Positions 57,204-64,000 of a DNA stretch of 64,000 nucleotides are shown here, piece by piece (positions within the stretch are counted from its first letter, which is position 1; each line of letters starts with the position of its first letter). The translations under genes and the position numbers were made by a program. The stretch is from Pinus tabuliformis. Its lineage: Eukaryota > Streptophyta > Pinopsida > Pinales > Pinaceae. Below the pieces are notes generated by a model that had not been told where the DNA came from, ran no database searches, and saw only the letters and a list, made by a program, of their open reading frames with translations. The stretch is from the NCBI GenBank assembly GCA_031772625.1, contig CM062820.1, positions 1,076,075,369 through 1,076,139,368 on the forward strand, written 5' to 3'.

Positions 57204-58750
57204 CAAGAACAAGGAATAATATAGACACCCTTCATGTCCTTAGGGTCGACAGGATCCTTCACGGATGGGAGGGATTTACGAATGGTGTTAAGGGGTCTAA
57301 AGGTCAAGGGAACATTATGTTTCTTAAGAATCCTAGCAATCTTATCTGTGGTCCCTTGGACATAAGGTAGATGGACCCCTAGGATTCTATCTTTAGGTTC
57401 ATTTTTAACTACTTCATTTTTGGAGGCTTTAAGGAAAGCCTTCTACCCAAGGTGTCTACTATAACCATTCTCAACAAAGACATTAAGGAGGTGGGATTTC
57501 CCTTTATCGAAGCTCTTTTCATCTTATATCCTTAGGGCACGTGTAACAAGGGTATTGAGAACACCCAACTTTTGAGCTGGGAAATGATGGGCACTGGCAT
57601 GGAGATACTGCTCAATATGTGTTTTCTTCTGAAACACTTGGTGGGAGAGGGAAACATCCATATTCTTTGAAATAAGAATATCAAGGAAAGGGAGGAAGCC
57701 ATCTACTTCTTGTTCCATGGTGAACTTAATGGTGGGGGATTGATTGTTGAGATGATTGAAGAAGAGATCTAACTCCTCTTGACCGTGAGACCAGATGACA
57801 TTAGTGTCATCTACATATATTTTCTAGAGCTTGGGTAGGAGATGGGCCAAGGCCAAAGCCTTGGATTCAAAATCTTCCATAAAAATATTAGCAACAACCA
57901 GGGACAGGGGTGAGCCCATGGCAACACCACAGGTCTTCTCAAATAACACGCCCTCAAAACTAAAAAAAGTGGAAGTGAGACAAATCTCAACTACCTGAGT
58001 GGTATCAGGATCCGTGAGACGGTTGATCACCTCCATAGCCTCCTTTATCGGGATGCAAGTGTAAAGGGAGACTACATCAAAAATAACAAGAATGTCCCCA
58101 ACGCCAGGCTTTATGCTCTTGAGTTCTTCAACAAAGGATGCAAAGTATTTGACGAAAGACTCCATACGACCAACTAAGTGTTTAAGCTTCAAGGCAAGGA
58201 ACTTAGCCAGAAGGTAGGTAGGACCACCAATGGTATTGATAATGGGCCTTAGGGGAGCCCCCTCCTTATGAATCTTTGGAAGCCCATAGATCCTTGGAGT
58301 AATGGGACTTCTCTTGATGAGTTTATGCCAAAGGGAACTCACAGAACTGCTAGACTTGATAGCAAGAACCACAGTCCTAGAAATCTTCTTCAGAGGGTCC
58401 TTGGGAAGATTTTTATAGCTTCCACTATTATAAAGATGATCAAACATCTTCTTAAGGTAATCCTCTTTGTCAAGGATGACAACAACCCCTCCTTTGTCGA
58501 CTTTTAGAATAACGATGTCTTTGTTCTAGTTTAAGGATCTGAGGGCAACAAATTCTTCTTTGCTGAGGTTGTTACGAGGGGGATTTGCCTTCCTAAGGAC
58601 AACAGCACAATCTTGTCTAATGGTGTCCTTAATATTATCAGGTAAACCTCTAATCCTGAATTCCACGTCACAAATAATGTCATCAACTGGAATCTTTTGA
58701 GGGGCCAAGGAAAAATTTAAACCTTTTCCCAAAAGCTTAAAAATAGAAGG
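56918..58750 (-). pseudogene. PLE reverse transcriptase and GIY-YIG endonuclease
   Basis: One continuous frame with only four stops (58,526, 57,824, 57,524 and 57,443) and no frameshift across 1.8 kb. Before RT comes NLSKEEFVALRSLN and DKGGVVVILDKEDY (the usual KADKGG block). RT blocks are PRIYGLPKIHKEGAPLRPI, VIFDVVSLYTCIP (first catalytic Asp), GVAMGSPLSLVVANIFMEDFE and the catalytic YVDD at 57,806-57,817, just after a stop that likely replaced Trp. The endonuclease near 57,235-57,000 shows GVYIIPCSCGIPYISETGRS, RINEH and the REALEIEK end. The YIG motif is YIS here. The element copies RNA and nicks the target with the endonuclease. Confidence 0.92.
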
Positions 58751-58769
58751 GGGAAAGGAGAAACTAGAC

Positions 58770-59010
58770 AGATTGATAACTTTATTATTACGAGAGGGCG
58801 GGGGAAGATTAATGTTATTACCATCATTGTTTTTGTCAAAATTGTTATTATATTTTAAATTATTACAACTGTTAATAATCGATAAATTACTATTCTTATT
58901 GTTAAGAGATGTATTATTATTACCACTAATACGCGATAAATTACCACTAATATTATTATTTTTATTAATGGATATATTATAGTTGTTTTTATTGTTAGTA
59001 ATTAATATAC

Positions 59011-59041
<31 letters not shown>

Positions 59042-59111
59042 AATAAAAATATCTCTTGTTTATTAATATTAGTATTATTATTATCATTAATACACAATAA
59101 ATTACTACTAC

Positions 59112-59154
<43 letters not shown>

Positions 59155-59165
59155 GTATAATAAAC
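58770..59165 (-). repeat. ATT/AAT trinucleotide expansions within the PLE frame
   Basis: Repeated ATT (plus strand), especially 59,012-59,038 and 59,113-59,155, encodes poly-Asn runs on the minus strand. The surrounding text (NNN, Ser, Ile) is Asn-rich in the same frame. Length slippage here shifts the N-terminal frame relative to the RT frame. Confidence 0.85.
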
Positions 59166-59690
59166 CTATCTCCTGTTTATTAAGATTCACATAGTGGTGT
59201 AGATTTGTGCCCTCACCGCAAAGGCAGAAGGGGCTTATTACACCTGCGAATGGAACAAGGTTAAGATCAGGTTTCGGTGAGGCTGAGAGCATGTTGACGG
59301 GCTCAGAGAGGTTCATACGCGAATCAGAAGGGAGGGGGGTACATTTCATTGACTGTGATAAAACAGCGGGAGTTGTATTGCTGCGAGATGAATTGCAGCG
59401 GAATCCAGCAAAGGGGTTGGGCTCACCGGGGTTACATTCACTAGCCGATGGTGGACTCGATGGAGTTTCACTACTGCAGCGTAATTCATAGCATGGATTA
59501 GGTAGCGGCTTATCGAAATGTGAATCTAGATCACCTAAGAAGTTCAACATGATACCAGCCCTACTGCGCTTAGAATTGCAGTGGAATCCAGCGATGGGGT
59601 TGGGCTATCTGGGGTTCCGCTCAATTGTTGGCACTGAACTTGCTGGAGTTTCATAGCTACGAGATGAAGAAGAGCAATGTAATCCAATGA
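59002..59690 (-). pseudogene. PLE N-terminal region, Ser/Pro/Asn-rich
   Basis: The frame 59,550-59,002 (MLNFLGDLDSHFDKPL) encodes a Ser/Pro/Cys-rich segment with ECNPGEPNPFAGFRCNSSRS, a CLCGEGTNLHHY motif and then poly-Asn. Upstream, 59,660-59,560 encodes a similar NPxxPNPIAGFHCNSKRS block after a stop, so this part contains a duplication of about 180 bp. No known domain is recognised. It is probably the linker-like N-terminus of the PLE protein, and the true start is unknown. Confidence 0.55.
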
Positions 59691-59700
59691 TTTGATCCTA

Positions 59701-59936
59701 TGGGATCCCCTACATTGGTGAGACTGGACGCTCTATTAATCAAAGAATTAATGAGCACGCAGCTGACCTAAAACATGGGAGAACCAAGTCTTACGCACTA
59801 GCGGAGCATGCGAAGAAGACCAAACATCATGTTTGTATTGAGGAGGCCCATGTTATTGCTCAGATTGCGTAGTTCCATCACCGTAAATTTAGGGAAGCCC
59901 TTGAGATCGAAAAAAAGGCCAAGCAATCTCAATAGA
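59701..59936 (+). pseudogene. Second, inverted GIY-YIG endonuclease fragment
   Basis: On the plus strand the inverted arm encodes GIPYIGETGRSINQRINEH, then DLKHGRTKSYALAEHAKKTKHH, EEAHVIAQIA, one stop, FHHRKFREALEIEKKAKQ and a final stop. It begins inside the domain, lacking the first GIY half. It keeps the YIG that the main copy has lost. Confidence 0.9.
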
Positions 59937-61017
59937 GATGATGGTTGGAAGATCAGCAGTTGTTGGATCCCTGCCCTCTCTTCCTAGTAGTTTCTTCCCC
60001 TCCCTCTATTAATGACCTATTCTAGAATTCTATAATTTTCCCCTTACGATCCTTTAACCTGCTTTCTTTATCCTTAATTCTTTGTTTTTTAATCTCCCTC
60101 AATTTCTAGGCCTTATATTCAAGATATGGTCCTTTTCCTGACTGTCTAAAGGATTTAAATTATCCAGTTTAAGATATTTTATAATTAGTTAACCAAACCA
60201 TTAATAATAATAATATATTATAACATTATTATAATATAATAACACTATTTTATTAATTAATATTACTTTATTTTAGATCCTTACATTTACTAATATCCCT
60301 AGATCTATTAATATTGGAATAATAATATAACTAATAATATGATAATAATTATTACATTAATAATCAATATTATTCTACTTAACATTGACTGTCTAAAGGA
60401 ATTAAATTATCTAGTATAAGATTTTTATTAATTAGTTAACCAAACCCTTAATTATAATACTATTATTATAACATTATTACAGTATTATATCAATTCTTAC
60501 ATTTACTAATATCCCTAGATCGATTAATATTGGAATAATAATATAACTAATAATATATTAATAATTATTATACTAATAATCAATATTATTCTAGTTAATA
60601 TTAAATCCTTACGCACTAAACTATTAGTGTTTTACTAATTAATTTATATTAAATAATTACCCTAGCCATTAATAATAAGAATAATTCTATAATATGATAT
60701 TAATATTATTCAATTACTAATAATATAACTTAACAAGTTTATTATATTCCTTAGATTTTTGACACATAATTGGTTAACTTTTTACTTAAAATAAAAATTA
60801 AAATAAGATTTTTTTTAACATAATAATATTATTTTAATTAAATAGTCAAATATAGTTGTTTCTTGGTCAATTATGAATCCACTCTAATATAGCCTTTTTC
60901 AATCAAACCTAGCTATTGGAAGGTTTTCTCTCCCTATTTAGTATGTAGCCATGATCTAACTTGTCCTGACGATGAACCACACTCAATGGCGACAAATGTA
61001 TTATCATGATTTACGCC
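59701..61017. repeat. Right inverted arm of the Penelope-like element
   Basis: Reverse complement of 55,892-57,203 with scattered substitutions and small indels. It carries the same AT-rich 3' region and the same internal duplication. Confidence 0.9.
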
Positions 61018-61600
61018 AAAAAATCATAAATTTAATATGGATCATAGAAGCCTCAATTCAATAATTGAAGTATACTTCTCAAAACCACAAAAAAAGAAGT
61101 AAGCCTAAGTGAGAAATTATTTATTAAAATTATCAAAATTAAAAAAATAATAAATAAATCCAAACTCTAAAACATTAGAAACATATTTATCATGTGTCAG
61201 CCAAAGTCATAAATTCAAAAGTCAAAACCTGTCCCCACACTTCATGTATTAATTTTACCCTAATGTTAAAAAGCCTCGAGATATGCGCAAATTAAAATCA
61301 ATGGTTATAAATATATTTCGGACCCCAACCTCTTCGACATTAAACCAAGAAAAAGGGGTCTGCAAAGTTGTTCTCACTTTTACCTTTTTTTTATAGTTAT
61401 TACCCTCCTGTTAAATCAGACCCCCCTCCTCCTAAACCACTTCCTACCTACCCCCTTTGAAAAACCAGTTTTCCAAGTACACTTATGATATATGGCGGGA
61501 AATTCATTTGCAATTCGATTAATTGGATTTAAGCTTCAATATATTTTTTAAATGAAGCTACAAGTAAAAGGAAAAGGAGGATGAGTCAAATATGACTGAG
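61018..61600. other. Stretch without recognised features
   Basis: AT-rich and normal-complexity text without frames or repeats that I can name. Confidence 0.4.
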
Positions 61601-61799
61601 GTTAGAATAAATTTACAGGTACCCGTAAATAAAGTTATGAGTGGAAAGGAAATTTACAGGTCATAAATTTATGAAATAAATTTATAGGTGCCTGTAAATA
61701 AAGTTATGAGTGGAAACAAAATTTTACAGAGTTGGAAAGTATATAAAGAAATATTTCATACATTTATGAAATATTTTTATGGATGGGAAGTTGAGTGAA

Positions 61800-61812
61800 A
61801 TGACACGAATGT
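61800..61812. other. Target-site duplication of the tRNA-derived retroposon, left copy
   Basis: ATGACACGAATGT recurs exactly at 61,915-61,927. Confidence 0.8.
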
Positions 61813-61914
61813 GCACATGACGTGCATGGTGTAATGGTAGGGGCGGATGGTTGTTGCACCCCCCACCCAAGTTCGAGTCCTGCAGAGGCGATTGATGTTG
61901 TATTGAGATTGATG
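61813..61914 (+). mobile_element. Short tRNA-derived retroposon (SINE-like)
   Basis: This 102-bp segment sits between perfect 13-bp direct repeats. It has an A box TGGTGTAATGGTAG at 61,827 and a B box AGTTCGAGTCC at 61,870, with the two boxes 44 bases apart as in a real tRNA gene. The T-stem and acceptor stem do not pair well, so it is not a functional tRNA. The 3' end is a short ATTGATG-type tail. The combination fits a tRNA-derived SINE or a retroposed tRNA transcribed by RNA polymerase III. Confidence 0.65.
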
Positions 61915-62610
61915 ATGACACGAATGTAAATGAGTTTTAAGGATGGAAGGATAAGTAAAAAAGGACTTACAAGTGTAAATAGAATTTACAAGTACATGTG
62001 AAATGAATTTACAGAGGAAGGTGAAAGGAGAAACAGCACATGGTTTTGGAAATCCATCCAAATATTCTACAGGGTAAAAGGAAATTACAGGTATGAAGTG
62101 AATTTACAGAGGAAGGAGAAACAACACCTGCGAAATTACAGGAAATTTACAGAGGAAGGAGAAACAACACCTGCGAAATTACAGGAAATTACAGTATGAA
62201 ATGAATTTACAGAGGAAGGAGAAACAACACATGGGAAATTACAGGTATGAAATGAATTTATAGAGGAAGGAGAAACAACACATGGGAAATTACAGGTATG
62301 AAATGAATTTATAGAGGAAGGAGAAACAACACATGGGAAATTACAGGTATGAAATGAATTTATAGAGGAAGGAGAAACAACACATGGGAAATTAGAGGTA
62401 TGAAATGAATTTATAGAGGAAGGAGAAACAACACATGGTTTTGGAAATCCATCCAAATGAATTTAGAGAGGAAGGTGAAAGGAGAAACAACACATGGTTT
62501 TGGAAATCCATCCAAATATTCTACAGTTGTAAAAGGAAATTACAGGTATGAAATGAATTTACATAGGAAGGTGAAAGGAGAAACAACACATGGGTTTCAA
62601 AGTCCATGGA

Positions 62611-62810
62611 TTTAGAAAACAAGCCATGGATTTTGGAAACAACACATTGATTTGAAAATTGGTTTTATAAATCATTCAAAATAAATACTTTGAAATTTAA
62701 ATTATGAATTTCATCAAAATATTTGGAAATATTATTCAAAAATATATTTATTTTCCCAAATATTTTGTGACAAAATAAAGTATTTAAAGGATGATGAAAA
62801 CCAAAAAACG
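62611..62810. other. AT-rich stretch without recognised features
   Basis: No frames or repeats of note. Confidence 0.4.
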
Positions 62811-63022
62811 ACAAAAATAGAACTCAAAGGCAGAGCAATCAAATTTAACAACGAAGTTAGCTGATTTTGTAAACACAGTTTCAAACCTATTTCTAGATTT
62901 CAAGGGCATGAAGATTAGTCTAAGACACCTAGCATCAAAATATCAGCAGATTAAAGATCAAATAGCAGATTTCCAGCAGTCAATGAACCAATTCCAGATT
63001 TCAATGCACAATACTTGCAGGT
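62811..63022 (+). pseudogene. Possible coiled-coil exon remnant
   Basis: From a TAG near 62,818 to 63,022 the plus strand is open and reads like a coiled coil (KLADFVNTVSNLFLDF, SLRHLASKYQQIKDQIADFQ). The frame closes within GCAG|GTAGTT, which resembles a splice donor, and a TTTTTTCCAG acceptor-like site follows at about 63,086-63,095. No ATG with context and no known domain is seen. It may be chance. Confidence 0.2.
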
Positions 63023-64000
63023 AGTTCAAATTTTCCATCAGATAAATTAGAGATATTATTTTATCTTTAGTTTATTATGCATATTTTTTTCCAGAAATAG
63101 CCACAGTCAACAACTATTCACTTTAAAGTCTGAACAGAAGATCAGAAATAGTATGGACTTCCTATTACTTAGTTATATTTTGGAAATATCTACATGTTTT
63201 TGGTAGATATTATTTGTAATAAATTTTATTCAGATTTTTCCAGAAATTATTAGAGAATATTTTGTAAATCAATTCCTTTTTGGAATCTGATATTAGTTTA
63301 GTAGAAAATTTATAAATATGTTGTAATAAGACTTATAAGTGGTTGGGACTTGTTTCAAGAATGGGACTTATTGTAAAGTAGCTCACAGAGCCACCATTTA
63401 TCACATTTTTAGTAATACAATGTAATCATTACAAGATTCTTGTGTCATTTTTATTGGTGAAGTGCATCTATCTTTGTCAATTTGTTTTCTTTGTGTTCTC
63501 ATATGTGATTCTAAAATTTGAATTATTCTAGGAAGATAAAGAACATAATTTTTTTGAATGTACACTCTCTCTGTGTCTTAAGAATAATTTTTATGTTTTC
63601 CACTGAAGATTAAAATCAAAATTCTTAATTTCTTTGTTTTTTAATTGGATCTCTAAATATTTTCCTCTCTTTCACACCATATATCTTTAAGGATCTAGTG
63701 AATTTTCCTAACCTGCCATGTAAGTTTAGCATGTAAACTCTATATTTTATCACCATAAACCTATGACTCCATTTTTCCAATGGCCTTTCTTCCCAATTTC
63801 AACCCAACAATACAAAAAACCCAAACCTGAACTTAATAGCTAGCCTAATACCTTCAGTCAAACAAAGCTAAATCATAAAGAGAGATCCCTCTTTGAAAAT
63901 GGAAGGGCTAGATTCCCAGTTTCCAAAGTGGTTTTGTGGTTACATTTGCAATTTCTTTCACAACCTTAAGAAATTAGAGTGCTAACAGAAACCAATCCCT
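63023..64000. other. Terminal stretch, no gene recognised
   Basis: AT-rich text. Around 63,310-63,460 it has a flavour of an LTR end in plus orientation (aatacaatgtaatcattac), but I found no partner. Confidence 0.35.

Larger units (their letters stand above)
55892..61017 (-). mobile_element. Penelope-like element (PLE) with GIY-YIG endonuclease
   Basis: The body on the minus strand encodes a reverse transcriptase followed by a GIY-YIG endonuclease, the defining architecture of endonuclease-bearing PLEs. It has 1.3-kb inverted arms (55,892-57,203 and 59,701-61,017) around a 2.5-kb unique part. In known PLEs, copies are often arranged with an extra partial copy in inverted or direct orientation; here both outer ends are 3' ends. 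PLEs with this endonuclease in plants are known to me from conifers, where transfer from arthropods has been proposed. The palindromic aagtatactt occurs outside both arms (about 55,851 and 61,069). Confidence 0.9.
61600..62610. repeat. Degenerate array built on AATTTACAGG words, with a 51-bp minisatellite
   Basis: From 61,607 the words aatttacaggt and gaatttacagaggaagg recur. A 70-bp direct duplication occupies 61,607-61,735. From about 62,221 to 62,425 a 51-bp unit (gaaacaacacatgggaaatt...atagaggaaggag) repeats four to five times with almost no change; shorter and longer variants flank it. Because 51 is divisible by three, the minus strand shows a 17-residue periodic frame (62,456-62,136), probably an artefact. 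Confidence 0.92.

Noticed and set aside
55849..61078. tgaagtatactt outside both PLE arms as a target-site duplication
   Set aside because: Its core is self-palindromic, so it fits an inverted-repeat end equally well, and its distances to the arm ends differ (about 40 and 60 bp).
61820..61892. Functional tRNA gene
   Set aside because: A and B boxes are good, but acceptor and T stems do not pair, and perfect direct repeats outside indicate a retroposed copy.
62136..62456. 106-codon minus-strand frame as a real gene
   Set aside because: It follows directly from a 51-bp minisatellite whose length is divisible by three. Kept only as a low-interest observation.
62136..62456. CRISPR array
   Set aside because: Units are contiguous with no unique spacers, and the genome is a plant's.

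Overview
The window looks like gene-poor, repeat-dense plant nuclear DNA, most likely from a gymnosperm (conifer-type) genome. I found no convincing host protein-coding gene. Almost everything recognisable is a retroelement: Ty1/copia, Ty3/gypsy (including a chromodomain type), an L1-like LINE with a C-terminal RNase H, a Penelope-like element (PLE) with a GIY-YIG endonuclease, small non-autonomous LTR elements and a tRNA-derived retroposon. The conifer suggestion is an inference: endonuclease-bearing PLEs in land plants are known to me mainly from conifers, and dense nesting of old LTR elements fits such genomes.

Layout. 1-2.6 kb: a decayed gypsy-like gag next to a long LTR (family 1). 2.6-8.7 kb: AT-rich intergenic DNA with microsatellites, a complete 329-bp TRIM-like element at 4133-4461, and several local tandem duplications. 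8.7-10.3 kb: a strand-asymmetric purine-rich block. 10.3-15.5 kb: a decayed gypsy element on the minus strand. 14,843-24,840: two tandem copies of a 5.0-kb segment. The second copy runs into a full-length LINE (21,512-32,473, plus strand), which is itself split by a gag-protease-only copia derivative (23,281-27,435). 32.5-34.9 kb: no gene. 34.9-37.8 kb: an old copia pol. 37.8-55.3 kb: a second family-1 LTR-like sequence that received a Tork-like copia (38,193-49,631, TSD TAAAG). That copia contains a chromovirus (40,575-46,501). The same LTR-like host also received a 4.1-kb non-autonomous LTR element (50,684-54,785) with a tandemly duplicated zinc-ribbon/coiled-coil ORF. 55.9-61.0 kb: the PLE, flanked by 1.3-kb inverted arms. 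61.6-62.6 kb: a minisatellite-like array with a tRNA-derived retroposon inside. 62.6-64 kb: nothing clear.

The elements are layered rather than cooperating. Target-site duplications give an order: old gypsy, then LINE, then the copia derivative, then the 5-kb tandem duplication; and family-1 LTR, then the Tork-like copia, then the chromovirus. Nearly all reading frames are broken, many by stops of the kind C-to-T decay produces. The least damaged are the chromovirus (two frameshifts) and the PLE reverse transcriptase/endonuclease frame (four stops, no frameshift over 1.8 kb). All coordinates, repeat boundaries and divergence counts were read by hand.
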